In this document: in pieces, positions 1-9,066 of the stretch
How positions within the stretch are numbered: position 1 is the stretch's first letter
How the letters are laid out: each line of letters starts with the position of its first letter
DNA from: Desulfococcaceae bacterium HSG9
GTDB taxonomy: Bacteria; Desulfobacterota; Desulfobacteria; Desulfobacterales; JAUCGF01
NCBI GenBank assembly: GCA_030378005.1
Contig: JAUCGF010000001.1
Location: forward strand, 38,773-82,335
Reading direction: 5' to 3'
Length of the DNA stretch: 43,563 bases
The notes under the pieces: generated by a model
Told to the model about the DNA's origin: nothing
Seen by the model: only the letters and a program-made list of their open reading frames with translations
Database searches by the model: none
Translations under genes and position numbers: made by a program

Positions 1-12
1 GATACGGACATG

Positions 13-102
13 CCGTCCCTACGGGACTCAAGGGGGACGGATATGACATCTGCTACAAACATGCCGTTCCTACGGAACTTTTAAGGAAGTTTCCATCTAC
101 TG
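13..102. repeat. Palindromic repeats and a lone MITE-type terminal repeat
   Basis: Two short palindromes are visible: GTCCCTACGGGAC with flanks at about 13-29 and a related GTTCCTACGGAAC form at 63-80. They are followed at 90-102 by TTTCCATCTACTG, which is identical to the right terminal inverted repeat of the 154-bp elements at 12930 and 33128. The matching left end is not in the window, so this is either the right end of an element that starts off-window or a solo end. Confidence 0.6.
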
Positions 103-129
103 ACTATATCATAACTTTATACAAAATCA

Positions 130-157
130 CTTAAAACTTAAAACTTAAAACTTAAAA
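130..157. repeat. Four tandem CTTAAAA heptamers just upstream of hsdM
   Basis: The units start at 130, 137, 144 and 151 and end 5 bases before the hsdM ATG. No Shine-Dalgarno sequence is visible between the repeat and the start codon. A repeat of this kind can change copy number by slippage. Whether it affects expression here is inference. Confidence 0.7.
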
Positions 158-162
158 AACCC

Positions 163-2595
163 ATGGCCCTAAAAAAATCACATCTATACAGCTCATTGTG
201 GCAAAGCTGCGATGAACTGCGCGGCGGCATGGACGCCAGTCAGTACAAGGATTATGTGCTGTTCATGCTGTTTATCAAGTACATCTCTGACAAATACGCG
301 GATTCCGATGACTTTGCCCCGCCCGTCACCATTCCTGAAGGCGCGAGTTTCAAGGATATGGTCAGGCTCAAGGGCAAGAGCGATATCGGCGACAAAATCA
401 ACACCCAGATTATCCAGCCGTTGATCAATACCAATTCACGCCTGGCACGCAGCGATTTCCCGGATTTCAACGATCCCAACAAGCTTGGCGAAGGCAAAGC
501 CATGGTGGATCGCCTGACCAATTTGGTGAGCATTTTTCAAAAACCCGAATTGGATTTTTCCAAAAATCGCGCCGATCATGACGATATTCTGGGGGATGCT
601 TATGAATATCTGATGCGCCATTTCGCCCAGGACAGCGGCAAGAGCAAAGGCCAGTTTTACACGCCGTCCGAAGTCAGCCGCGTGATTGCCAAAGTAATCG
701 GTATTTCGCCCCAAAATGCCGTGGCCGCCACCACCGCTTACGATCCCACATGCGGATCGGGGTCGCTGCTTTTGAAAGTGGCGGCCCAGGCTGGCACGCA
801 TATCACGCTGGAAGGACAGGAAAAGGATGTGACCACGGCCGGTCTGGCTCGCATGAACATGATTTTGCACGATTTCCCCACGGCCAACATCCTTAACGGC
901 AACACTCTGGCCTCACCTAAATTCAAGGATGGCGAGCAGTTGCGCACCTATGACTTCGTGGTGGCCAATCCGCCGTTTTCAGACAAAACCTGGAGCACCG
1001 GCCTGACACCGGCCGACGATCTCTTTCAGCGTTTCGCATGGGGCGCGCCGCCGGGCAAACAAGGCGATTACGCTTACCTGCTGCATATCATTCGCTCCAT
1101 GAAAAGCACAGGCAAGGCCGCGTGTATCCTTCCCCACGGCGTGCTTTTCCGCGGCAATGCCGAGGCCGTTATCCGCAAGCGCTTAGTGCGTTCCGGCTAC
1201 CTCAAGGGGATCATCGGACTGCCCGCCAACTTGTTTTACGGCACCGGCATCCCGGCTTGCATCCTGGTGCTGGACAAAGAAAACGCCACAGCCCGCAAAG
1301 GGGTCTTTATGATCGACGCTTCCAAGGGCTTTATCAAGGATGGCAACAAGAACCGCCTGCGCGAACGCGATATTCACAAAATCGTGGATATTTTCAACCG
1401 CCAGGTCGATACGCCGCGTTTTGCCCGCATGGTTTCCGTAGGTGAAATCGCGGACTCCAAGAACGCTTACAACCTCAATCTGCCGCGTTACATCGACAGC
1501 ACCGCGCCGGAAGACATTCATGACATTGACGGCCACTTGCGCGGCGGCATTCCCGAACGCGATATCAACGCCTTAGACGCTTTTTGGCAGGTGATTCCCG
1601 GAGTGCGTGATATGCTGTTCAAAGATGCCGGCCGGCCCGGTTATTTTCAATTGCGCCTGCCCATCACCGAGGTCAAGGCCGCTATTTTAGGCCATGCCGA
1701 ATTCGCCGCTTTCAAAGCCGACATCACCCAAGTCTTTGACCAATGGCGCGCCGCCAATCGCCCCCGCCTTCTGGAGTTCGACAAAGAGGGGCTTCCCAGG
1801 GAATTGATCTCCACTATCGCTGATGACCTGCTGGCCGCGTTTCGCCGGGCCAGTCTGTTAGACGCTTATGACATCTATCAACACCTCATGGACTTTTGGA
1901 CAGAAACCATGCAGGATGATTGCTACCTGATCGCGTCCGACGGATGGACAGCCAAACCCCATCGCATCCTCGAAGAGATCAAGAGCGGCAAAAACAAGGG
2001 CGCGATGAAAGACAAAGGCTGGGCCTGCGATCTGATTCCCAAGCCCTACATCGCAGCCCGCTATTTCGACAGAGAACTGGCCAAAGTGGACGCTCTTCAG
2101 GCCGAATTGGATACCGCCGGCGCGAGCCTTGCCGAGCTAATCGAGGAACACGCCGGCGAAGAGGGCGCTTTTGCCGAACTGGAGAAGATCAACAAGGGGG
2201 AAATCAATAAACGCCTGAAAGCGATCAAAGGCGATCCCGTTTATGCGGATGAAGCCAAGATTTTGAAACAGTGGATCAAACTGGCTCAACAGCAAACCAC
2301 GCTCAGAAGCCGCATCAAAACGGCCGATGCGGCCCTGGATCAAGCGGTTTATGAAAGATACCCGCTGCTTGACTTGGAAGAAATCAAGTCCTTGATTACG
2401 GATGAAAAATGGCTGGACGCCCTGGAGCGCGCCGTGCAGGGCGAATTGAATCGCGTTTCCCAGACCCTCACAGGCCGCATCCGGGAACTGGCGGAACGGT
2501 ATGATGCGCCGCTGCCACAGCTTGCAGATGAGGTTGAGGTGCTGTCCGCGCGTGTGGGTGAGCATCTTAAACGGATGGGGGCGGTATGGAATTAA
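163..2595 (+). CDS. hsdM: Type I restriction-modification DNA methyltransferase subunit HsdM
   Basis: This is the N6-adenine methyltransferase of a type I R-M enzyme. It modifies the host target in a complex with HsdS and is also required for HsdR cleavage. An N-terminal HsdM helical domain (about residues 8-150) precedes the SAM-binding motif DPTCGSGS (194-201) and the catalytic motif NPPF (269-272). At 810 residues it is clearly longer than the roughly 500-residue HsdM of E. coli. The extra C-terminal part (about 480-810) is helical and charged, probably coiled coil, as in the long HsdM variants. The ATG at 163 lacks a visible ribosome binding site. It overlaps hsdS by 10 bases, which indicates one operon. 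Base composition is visibly richer in G+C than most of the window, consistent with acquisition by transfer. Confidence 0.95.
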   Translation: MALKKSHLYSSLWQSCDELRGGMDASQYKDYVLFMLFIKYISDKYADSDDFAPPVTIPEGASFKDMVRLKGKSDIGDKINTQIIQPLINTNSRLARSDFPDFNDPNKLGEGKAMVDRLTNLVSIFQKPELDFSKNRADHDDILGDAYEYLMRHFAQDSGKSKGQFYTPSEVSRVIAKVIGISPQNAVAATTAYDPTCGSGSLLLKVAAQAGTHITLEGQEKDVTTAGLARMNMILHDFPTANILNGNTLASPKFKDGEQLRTYDFVVANPPFSDKTWSTGLTPADDLFQRFAWGAPPGKQGDYAYLLHIIRSMKSTGKAACILPHGVLFRGNAEAVIRKRLVRSGYLKGIIGLPANLFYGTGIPACILVLDKENATARKGVFMIDASKGFIKDGNKNRLRERDIHKIVDIFNRQVDTPRFARMVSVGEIADSKNAYNLNLPRYIDSTAPEDIHDIDGHLRGGIPERDINALDAFWQVIPGVRDMLFKDAGRPGYFQLRLPITEVKAAILGHAEFAAFKADITQVFDQWRAANRPRLLEFDKEGLPRELISTIADDLLAAFRRASLLDAYDIYQHLMDFWTETMQDDCYLIASDGWTAKPHRILEEIKSGKNKGAMKDKGWACDLIPKPYIAARYFDRELAKVDALQAELDTAGASLAELIEEHAGEEGAFAELEKINKGEINKRLKAIKGDPVYADEAKILKQWIKLAQQQTTLRSRIKTADAALDQAVYERYPLLDLEEIKSLITDEKWLDALERAVQGELNRVSQTLTGRIRELAERYDAPLPQLADEVEVLSARVGEHLKRMGAVWN

Positions 2596-3905
2596 AGCCG
2601 GGGTATAAGCAGACCGAGGTGGGGATTATTCCAGAGGATTGGGAAGTTTTAAATCTTGGGCATATTTGTTCAAAAGTTCAGGATGGGAACTACGGTGAAG
2701 CTTATCCAAAGCCGCACGAGTTTCTTAATTATGGGATTCCATTCCTAACATCAAAGGCGATTGGCAAAGATGGATTACTGAAGACTAATCTAATAAATTA
2801 CATCTCCCAAGAAAAACACGATTTATTGAACAAAGCGCATATCAAACTTAACGACGTGCTTTTTACCAACCGGGGAGCATCGGTCGGGGCAATTGGTTTT
2901 GTTGATGAGCGAATTGAAGGTGGGAATATCGGGCCTCAACTGACGCTTCTTCGTTCAGATCCTGATTTCACCATTCCACATTATCTATTGCAGCAAATGA
3001 AATCTGATACAGTTCAGAAGCAAATTCATAATCAAGACAGCGGCAGTGCGATGAATTTCTTCGGTAACTTGGCAACACAAAAATTTCTGATACTACTCCC
3101 TCCCAATAAAAAAGAACAACACGCCATAGCCACCGCCCTAAGCGACGTTGACGCCCTGCTGAACAGCCTCGACCGCCTCATCGCCAAAAAGCGCGACATC
3201 AAAAAAGCCGCCATGCAGCAGCTCCTCACCGGTGAAACGCGGTTGCCGGGGTTTGAAAAAAAGCAAGGATACAAAAAAACTGAATTAGGCGTGATTCCGA
3301 AAGATTGGAAAATAATTAATTTATCTGAAATTGGCGAGACTCTTGCGGGCTTAACGTACAGCCCGAAAGATGTTGCAGAACATGGCCTTCTTGTGTTGAG
3401 ATCGTCCAATATCCAAAATGGTAAATTGGCTTTTGATGATAATGTTTACGTCAAGATGAATGTTCCAAATCGTGTAATAACGAAGGCCGGTGATATTTTG
3501 ATCTGCGTCAGGAATGGCAGTCGACAATTAATCGGAAAGTGTGCATTGATCAGTCAGTCAGCAGAAGGCACGGCCTTTGGTGCTTTTATGTCTGTTTTTA
3601 GGTCAAAAAGTAACGGTTTTGTTTTTTTTCAATTTCAATCAGTTGTAATTCAGCGACAGATCCGGGAGAGAATGGGGGCCACAATCAATCAAATAACAAA
3701 TAAGGATATGGCTGAGTTCATTATCCCTATACCCTCAAAATTTAAAGAACAAACCGCCATCGCCACAATCCTTTCAGACATGGACGCCGAAATAACAGCC
3801 TTAGAAAAACGTCACCAAAAAACCCAACACCTGAAACAAGCCATGATGCAGGAATTGCTGACCGGCAAGACCCGTCTTGTAACACCCGGAGGTTATGATG
3901 TCTGA
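2586..3905 (+). CDS. hsdS: Type I restriction-modification specificity subunit HsdS
   Basis: HsdS recognises the bipartite DNA target for both methylation and cleavage. The protein (439 aa) has the usual two-fold architecture. Each half opens with a similar sequence ([14 protein letters not shown] near residue 5 and [14 protein letters not shown] near residue 227), carries a variable target-recognition domain, and ends in a conserved helix ([18 protein letters not shown] and [15 protein letters not shown]). The conserved helices are encoded by DNA like that of hsdM and hsdR, while both recognition domains are visibly more A+T-rich, as expected if these domains are exchanged by recombination. 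It overlaps hsdM by 10 bases and hsdR by about 8-11 bases. The recognition sequence cannot be predicted from sequence alone. Confidence 0.95.
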   Translation: MELKPGYKQTEVGIIPEDWEVLNLGHICSKVQDGNYGEAYPKPHEFLNYGIPFLTSKAIGKDGLLKTNLINYISQEKHDLLNKAHIKLNDVLFTNRGASVGAIGFVDERIEGGNIGPQLTLLRSDPDFTIPHYLLQQMKSDTVQKQIHNQDSGSAMNFFGNLATQKFLILLPPNKKEQHAIATALSDVDALLNSLDRLIAKKRDIKKAAMQQLLTGETRLPGFEKKQGYKKTELGVIPKDWKIINLSEIGETLAGLTYSPKDVAEHGLLVLRSSNIQNGKLAFDDNVYVKMNVPNRVITKAGDILICVRNGSRQLIGKCALISQSAEGTAFGAFMSVFRSKSNGFVFFQFQSVVIQRQIRERMGATINQITNKDMAEFIIPIPSKFKEQTAIATILSDMDAEITALEKRHQKTQHLKQAMMQELLTGKTRLVTPGGYDV

Positions 3906-6900
3906 AAAACGCCGCTCAGAACGCATCACCCAGAATCGTGTCATCGCCCTGTTCACCGACAAAAACCGTGCAGACGGCCTGGGCTACATTTATCTGGGCG
4001 ATTGGCGCAAGCGATCTGACAATCGCCCCATCGAGCCGCGCTATTTGCGGGCCAACCTCAAAAAACGCGGCTATTCCGATGCTCATATTGCGGCCGCGCT
4101 TCACAAGTTGGAAACTGCGGCTGATGCCACGGGGGTGACGCTCTATCAGGCCAATATGCGCACATACAGCCTTTTGCGCTACGGCGTGCCGGTGCAAATC
4201 GCCGCGGGCCGGGCGCATGAAACGGTGCATCTGATTGACTGGGACAATCCCAAACAAAACGATTTTGCCCTGGCCGAAGAAGTCACCCTGAAAGGCGGCC
4301 ATGAGCGACGGCCCGATCTGGTGCTGTATCTCAACGGCATTGCCATCAGCGTTATCGAACTCAAGAGCATCACCGTAGAAGTCGCCGATGGAGTGCGCCA
4401 ACTTATCACCAACCAGGAGGAAATCTTCAACAAGGACTTTTTCAGCACGGTGCAGTTTGTTTTCGCGGGCAACGATTCCCAAGGGCTGCGTTACGGCACT
4501 ACCGGCACGCCGGAAAAGTTATTTGTTCAGTGGAAAGACGAAACGGGCGGCGGCGGCGATATTGTCGAGGGCGCTTTGCTGGACAAACCCTTGTCGCAAA
4601 TGTGCGCCAAAACACGTTTGCTGGACCTGATGCGCAATTTCATCATTTTCGACGCCGGCCGCAAAAAGGTGCCGCGCCCTCACCAATATTTCGGTCTCAA
4701 AGCCGCCCAGGAGCGGGTGCGCAGGTACGAGGGCGGCGTGATCTGGCATACCCAGGGCAGCGGCAAGAGCATCCTCATGGTGCTGCTGGCCAAGTGGCTC
4801 ATGGAGCATGATTCGGATGCGCGCATTTTGGTGATCACCGACCGCGATGAACTGGACAGGCAGATTGTGGGCGTGATGCGCAATGCGGGCGTGGTCGGCG
4901 AAGATGCGCCGTCACCGCGCATTACAACACGGGCGCAGTTTGTGGAAAAACTAAGTGCTGCAACGCCGCGCTTGCTGTGCGCCCTGATTCACAAATTCGA
5001 CCCCGACCTCACAACCGAGCCGCCGGTCATCAGCGGGCGCTTTTATATTTTTGTGGATGAATGCCACCGCACCCAGGGCGGGGACATGAACAAACAGATG
5101 AAGCGCTGGATGCAGGATGCTGTCTTTATCGGCTTCACCGGCACGCCGCTTTTGCGCAAAGACCGCAAAACCACGCGCCAGGTATTCGGCACTTATATCC
5201 ACACCTACAAGTTCTGTCAGGCCGTGGCCGACAAAGTGGTTTTAGACCTCAAGTACGAAGCCCGCGATGTGCCTCAGCGCCTCATTTCGCGGAAAGCTGT
5301 TGATGCCTGGTTCGATGAGAAAACCAAAAACCTGAACAACTTTCAAAAATCGATTCTGCGCAAACACTGGGCCACCATGAAAAAGTTGATGAGCGCGGAA
5401 GACCGCAAGCAGCGCATCATCGCCAGCATCATCAATGATTTCAGCTTGAAACCGCGCTTGAGCAATGATCGCGGCACGGCGATTTTGGTGGCGGCCTCCA
5501 TCTATGACGCCTGCCACTATTTGCGGCGGTTCCAGAAGATTGATTTCGGCAAATTCTGCGGCATCATCACCTCTTACGAACCCAACCACAACGCCATCTC
5601 GCGCGAACCTTCGGACAGCGACGAGCGTTACAAATTCGACACTTACACCCGGTATGTGTTGAAGGATGGCCAAACCACCCAAAGTTACGAAGAAAAAATC
5701 AAGCGCCGTTTTATCAAAGAGCCGGCCAAATGCAAACTGCTCATCGTGGTCAGCAAGCTGCTCACCGGTTTTGACGCCCCGACCTGCACCTACATTTATT
5801 TGGATAACGAGCTGCGCGACCACAATCTTTTTCAAGCGATCTGCCGCACCAATCGCTTGGATGGCGATGACAAGGATTTCGGGTATATTGTGGATTTCAA
5901 GGAGCTGTTCGGCGATGTGCAGCAGGCTATCGCGGTTTACAGCTCTGATGAGCTGGATATCGACCAGGGCGACGGCCAAGACAATAACGTTACTCTGAAG
6001 GAATGGCTGCAAGAGGGGCGCAAACAGCTTGACGCCGCGCGCGAGACATTAAAATATCTGTGCGAGCCGGTGCCGCAACCGCGCAAAATGGAGCATTACA
6101 TCCGTTATTTTTGCGGTGATGCCCATAATCCGGACGCTCTTGACGAAACCGAGGCGTTGCGGATTGCGTTTTACAAAGCTGTCGCCGCGTTTGTGCGCGC
6201 TTTTGCCGCTATCGCCCAGGACCTTGCTGAAGCGGGCTATGCCGATGCTGAAATCGCCGCGCTGAATAACGAAGTTGAATTTATCAGCGATACGCGCACG
6301 GCTATCAAAAAGCACGCCGGCGAAGAGCTGGACATCAAGCCCTATGAAGCGGACATGCGCCACCTGATCAACACGTACATCCAAGCCGACCCGGCCGATC
6401 CGCTGGGTGCGGCGGACAAACGTTCGCTGTCGGAATTGATTATCGAAACCGGCATCCACGACGCCATCGCCCAAAAACTCAACGCCAAGGGCAAGCTATC
6501 CAACACCGCCGTGGCCGAGGGCATTATCAACAACGTGCGCAAGACCATCATTCGCGATCAATTGACCGATCCCAAATTTTACGCCGAGATGTCCAAACTC
6601 TTAGATGATCTGATCCGGCAAAAACACGATGACACGCGCTCTTACGAGGAATTTCTAAAAAAGGCCGAAGCGCTGGTCAAAAAGATGGCCAAAGGGCAGG
6701 CTGATAAGGGTATCCCGCCCAAACTGCTCGGCAAACGCGAAGCCACCGTGATTTACAACAACCTGCCCGATATCATGGATGATTCAACTTTCATCAACCA
6801 AGCGGTGAAATCGCATCGGCCTGAATACGGCAATCCCAGACTTAATCTGGCCCTGAAAATTGACCGCGCCATGCGTGAAAAGGCCCCGGCCGGGTGGAGG

Positions 6901-7017
6901 GGCGATGAAATTAGAGAGAAGCAGGTGCTTAATGCGCTTTTTCCACTTTTGAAACGGGATCGCGAAGCTACGCAGGCATTGTTTGAAATCATCAAAAATA
7001 TAGATGGTTACGCATGA
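3895..7017 (+). CDS. hsdR: Type I restriction endonuclease subunit HsdR
   Basis: HsdR is the ATP-dependent translocase and nuclease of the type I complex; it cleaves unmodified DNA. It is 1040 aa, a normal family length. The N-terminal nuclease domain shows the PD-(D/E)xK pattern: D141 in RRPDLVL and E155-x-K157 in VIELKS. The superfamily 2 motor has Walker A QGSGKS (287-292), the DECH box (388-391), FTGTPL (motif III) and a late TGFDAP motif typical of HsdR. A helical C-terminal region would contact HsdM/HsdS. Two adjacent ATGs are possible: 3895, or 3898, which sits better behind the GGAGG at 3889-3893. The 3' end overlaps the next gene by 4 bases (ATGA). Confidence 0.96.
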   Translation: MMSEKRRSERITQNRVIALFTDKNRADGLGYIYLGDWRKRSDNRPIEPRYLRANLKKRGYSDAHIAAALHKLETAADATGVTLYQANMRTYSLLRYGVPVQIAAGRAHETVHLIDWDNPKQNDFALAEEVTLKGGHERRPDLVLYLNGIAISVIELKSITVEVADGVRQLITNQEEIFNKDFFSTVQFVFAGNDSQGLRYGTTGTPEKLFVQWKDETGGGGDIVEGALLDKPLSQMCAKTRLLDLMRNFIIFDAGRKKVPRPHQYFGLKAAQERVRRYEGGVIWHTQGSGKSILMVLLAKWLMEHDSDARILVITDRDELDRQIVGVMRNAGVVGEDAPSPRITTRAQFVEKLSAATPRLLCALIHKFDPDLTTEPPVISGRFYIFVDECHRTQGGDMNKQMKRWMQDAVFIGFTGTPLLRKDRKTTRQVFGTYIHTYKFCQAVADKVVLDLKYEARDVPQRLISRKAVDAWFDEKTKNLNNFQKSILRKHWATMKKLMSAEDRKQRIIASIINDFSLKPRLSNDRGTAILVAASIYDACHYLRRFQKIDFGKFCGIITSYEPNHNAISREPSDSDERYKFDTYTRYVLKDGQTTQSYEEKIKRRFIKEPAKCKLLIVVSKLLTGFDAPTCTYIYLDNELRDHNLFQAICRTNRLDGDDKDFGYIVDFKELFGDVQQAIAVYSSDELDIDQGDGQDNNVTLKEWLQEGRKQLDAARETLKYLCEPVPQPRKMEHYIRYFCGDAHNPDALDETEALRIAFYKAVAAFVRAFAAIAQDLAEAGYADAEIAALNNEVEFISDTRTAIKKHAGEELDIKPYEADMRHLINTYIQADPADPLGAADKRSLSELIIETGIHDAIAQKLNAKGKLSNTAVAEGIINNVRKTIIRDQLTDPKFYAEMSKLLDDLIRQKHDDTRSYEEFLKKAEALVKKMAKGQADKGIPPKLLGKREATVIYNNLPDIMDDSTFINQAVKSHRPEYGNPRLNLALKIDRAMREKAPAGWRGDEIREKQVLNALFPLLKRDREATQALFEIIKNIDGYA

Positions 7018-7730
7018 CCGAGACGATTCAGGTGGGTGATATTGCGATTGCGGTGACGCGCAAAAAAATCAAGCATGTGCATCTGTCCGTGCATCCGCCG
7101 GATGGCCGTGTGACGATGTCCGCGCCTGCGCTCACACGCCTTGAAGTCGCCCGCGCTTATGCTGTTTCCAAGCTCACTTGGATTCGTAACCAGCAAACTG
7201 AATTCAGAAGCCAGGCGCGTGAAACTCCGCGCGCGTTTGTGGAACGGGAAAGCCATTACCTTTGGGGCCGCCGCTACCTGTTGAGCGTGGCAGAACGTAA
7301 CGCCAAGCCTTGTGTGACCATTGACCATAAACGCATCACCCTGAGCGTGCGACCGGGTGCAGATCTCGCCAAACGCGCCGCTGTGATTCACCAATGGCAC
7401 AAAGCCCTCCTGCATGAATTTTTACCGCCGCTGATCGGCAAATGGGAGCCTAAGCTGGGCGTAAAAGTGGCGGCTTATTTCCTTCGGCGCATGAAAACCA
7501 AATGGGGCAGTTGCAATTACCAGGCCGGACATATCCGCCTGAATACCGAACTGGTGAAAAAACCCAAAGATTTGATCGAGTATGTGACAGTGCATGAGAT
7601 GGCGCACCTGATCGAGCCGACGCACGGTGATCGGTTTATCGCTATTTTGAGCGAACACTTGCCCGCATGGCGCGAGGCGCGTGCGGAATTGAATGCGTTG
7701 CCTTTGGCTGCGGAGGTTTGGGGGGAATGA
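7014..7730 (+). CDS. YgjP/SprT-like zinc metallopeptidase (DUF45 family)
   Basis: The 238-aa protein belongs to the YgjP-like (DUF45, 'WLM-like') metallopeptidase family. The zinc site HExxHxxxxxH is intact: H194, E195, H198 and H204 in [11 protein letters not shown], followed by the usual GDRF. An N-terminal beta-rich part and the KTKWGSCN segment (about 162-169) also match the family. The start overlaps the hsdR stop by 4 bases, so it is probably translated by coupling as the fourth gene of the hsd operon. Such peptidases are often found beside hsdR, but their substrate is not established. A role in processing or turnover of the R-M subunits is an inference from position only. Confidence 0.88.
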   Translation: MTETIQVGDIAIAVTRKKIKHVHLSVHPPDGRVTMSAPALTRLEVARAYAVSKLTWIRNQQTEFRSQARETPRAFVERESHYLWGRRYLLSVAERNAKPCVTIDHKRITLSVRPGADLAKRAAVIHQWHKALLHEFLPPLIGKWEPKLGVKVAAYFLRRMKTKWGSCNYQAGHIRLNTELVKKPKDLIEYVTVHEMAHLIEPTHGDRFIAILSEHLPAWREARAELNALPLAAEVWGE

Positions 7731-7756
7731 ACGGTTACAACAAACTGCGACGGTAT

Positions 7757-8521
7757 TTAATCGTACTTTTCAAACAATTGTTGCATGAATTGTTCATCGT
7801 CTCGTAATTTGGCAATTTCATCCCAAATTTTTTGAATTTCCGGTGGGTCAAATTTTGTAGCTTTTTTAGAAAACAGCATAAAATAGGATTTTGATTTAAC
7901 CGGCTTGGGATGAATTTTCAATCTGTCTCCAAGTCCCAGCGCTTTTATCAGGCGGGCGGCATTTTCAGGCGGTGTTATCACGCATCCTTTTTGCATTCGG
8001 TCGATACTTTTCAGGTTTCTCTTGGTATTATTGGTGATCACTTTCAGCCCTTTGGCTCTTAAATCATCCACTATCGAATAACCCAAAGGCGCTCTTACAG
8101 GTATGGGCAGCGTTTTAACATCTCCATTATATTTGTATGAATTCGCCGCCGGGGTTATCAAAACATATTCCACCTGCATAATACGCCATTTCGATTTTAG
8201 CGCGGTTGTGGCATCGGGCGGATAAATCAGCGATTTTGCGCGTTTCGCTTTGTATGAGCCTGAAACGAGAGCATTATATGATCCTGTACCGGTTTTTTCT
8301 AAGCATTTTTTCCAGGCCAACGGAGTAAAAACAGGTTGGTAACCAATCGTCACCAGTGCTTTGGTTACGATATCCACATGTATTCCGGCTGAATGTCCTT
8401 TGTCCCTGAAGGTAAACGGATACCAGTTGGCCCTATCTGTGCATATTATGATGCTTTCGGCGCTTGCGAATCCTGTGCTGAATCCTAAGATAAATATGAG
8501 TAACGCGAATTTTTTCAACAT
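7757..8521 (-). CDS. Periplasmic amino-acid-type substrate-binding protein
   Basis: The 254-aa protein starts with a clear Sec signal peptide (charged MLKK, hydrophobic core, ASA cleavage site near residue 21). The mature part resembles family-3 extracellular solute-binding proteins (ICTDRANWYPFTF ... GIHVDIVTKAL ... PLAWKKCLE), the two-lobed periplasmic fold used with ABC permeases or sensor kinases. No permease or ATPase gene lies next to it, so it is an orphan and its ligand is unknown. It converges with the metallopeptidase gene, with only 26 bases between the two stop codons and no obvious terminator there. Confidence 0.82.
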   Translation of the reverse strand: MLKKFALLIFILGFSTGFASAESIIICTDRANWYPFTFRDKGHSAGIHVDIVTKALVTIGYQPVFTPLAWKKCLEKTGTGSYNALVSGSYKAKRAKSLIYPPDATTALKSKWRIMQVEYVLITPAANSYKYNGDVKTLPIPVRAPLGYSIVDDLRAKGLKVITNNTKRNLKSIDRMQKGCVITPPENAARLIKALGLGDRLKIHPKPVKSKSYFMLFSKKATKFDPPEIQKIWDEIAKLRDDEQFMQQLFEKYD

Positions 8522-8711
8522 TTCAGCCCTTTCCCAACTTTATTAAGGTCAGATTTCATTTTGTGATTTGTGAATTCACGTTTCAAAAATCACGTTTCAC
8601 AATTTATTTCATCCTCATTCCTAAATCATAATTTAATACGGTCTTTTTTCTTGTAAAGCAAGGCTAAATGTATTAACTTCAGAAGAATCAATTGGCATGT
8701 CAGCCAAACTG

Positions 8712-8799
8712 ATAAGGAATACGAATTAAATAACTTGCCCATCAGGAATGCAAACTTCAGTCAGCTTTGCCTGTGGTGCGAGCTGAAGCTTGCATTCCT
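8712..8799. repeat. Dispersed palindromic repeat, copy A, with 31-bp flank
   Basis: Positions 8744-8799 form an imperfect inverted repeat (AGGAATGCAAACTTCAG ... CTGAAGCTTGCATTCCT), the same family as copies at 13301, 17321, 20811 and 41234. The adjoining 8712-8742 matches, in reverse complement, positions 17377-17407 at 29 of 31 bases by eye. The repeated unit is therefore longer than the hairpin alone. Confidence 0.75.
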
Positions 8800-8873
8800 T
8801 TTTGTTAAATGGATATATCAAATTCCGCTTTGACGATAATTTCAGTAAACCTGCCGCGAAAAAATAAATATAA

Positions 8874-9018
8874 AATTTGGCATCCTTCATATAAGGCTAA
8901 AAGTAGTTTACACTTTTCTATTTCGTCCCTACGGGACTTGCCATATCAGGCAGGCTTTTTTCTATAGATATTATGTCCCTGACGGGACAAAGTGTAAACC
9001 GACGAATGAAAGATGCCA
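8874..9018. repeat. Nested palindromic element (GTCCCTACGGGAC type) before lon
   Basis: The outer arms TTTGGCATCCTTCAT (about 8876-8890) and ATGAAAGATGCCATAAA (about 9005-9021) are near-complementary. Inside them are exact arms GTTTACACTTT (8906-8916) and AAAGTGTAAAC (8989-8999). Innermost are two hairpins, GTCCCTACGGGAC (about 8924-8936) and GTCCCTGACGGGAC (about 8975-8988). A fragment of the same family occurs at 28493-28513. The structure suggests a non-autonomous mobile or REP-like element. Any effect on lon transcription is unproven. Confidence 0.7.
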
Positions 9019-9066
9019 TAAAACTTAATATAAATATGGAACACCTAATATTTCGGAGGTGACCTT

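Larger units (their letters stand above)
8522..9066. other. Repeat-rich intergenic region upstream of lon
   Basis: No gene is supported here. The region holds two palindromic elements (8712-8799 and 8874-9018, listed separately). The last 20 bases contain a good ribosome binding site (GGAGGTGA) for lon. No promoter could be assigned with confidence. Confidence 0.7.

Noticed and set aside
5242..6012. Long minus-strand frame (256 residues) opposite hsdR
   Set aside because: It is antisense to a gene with full motif support, and its sequence has no domain; G+C-rich coding DNA often gives such frames.
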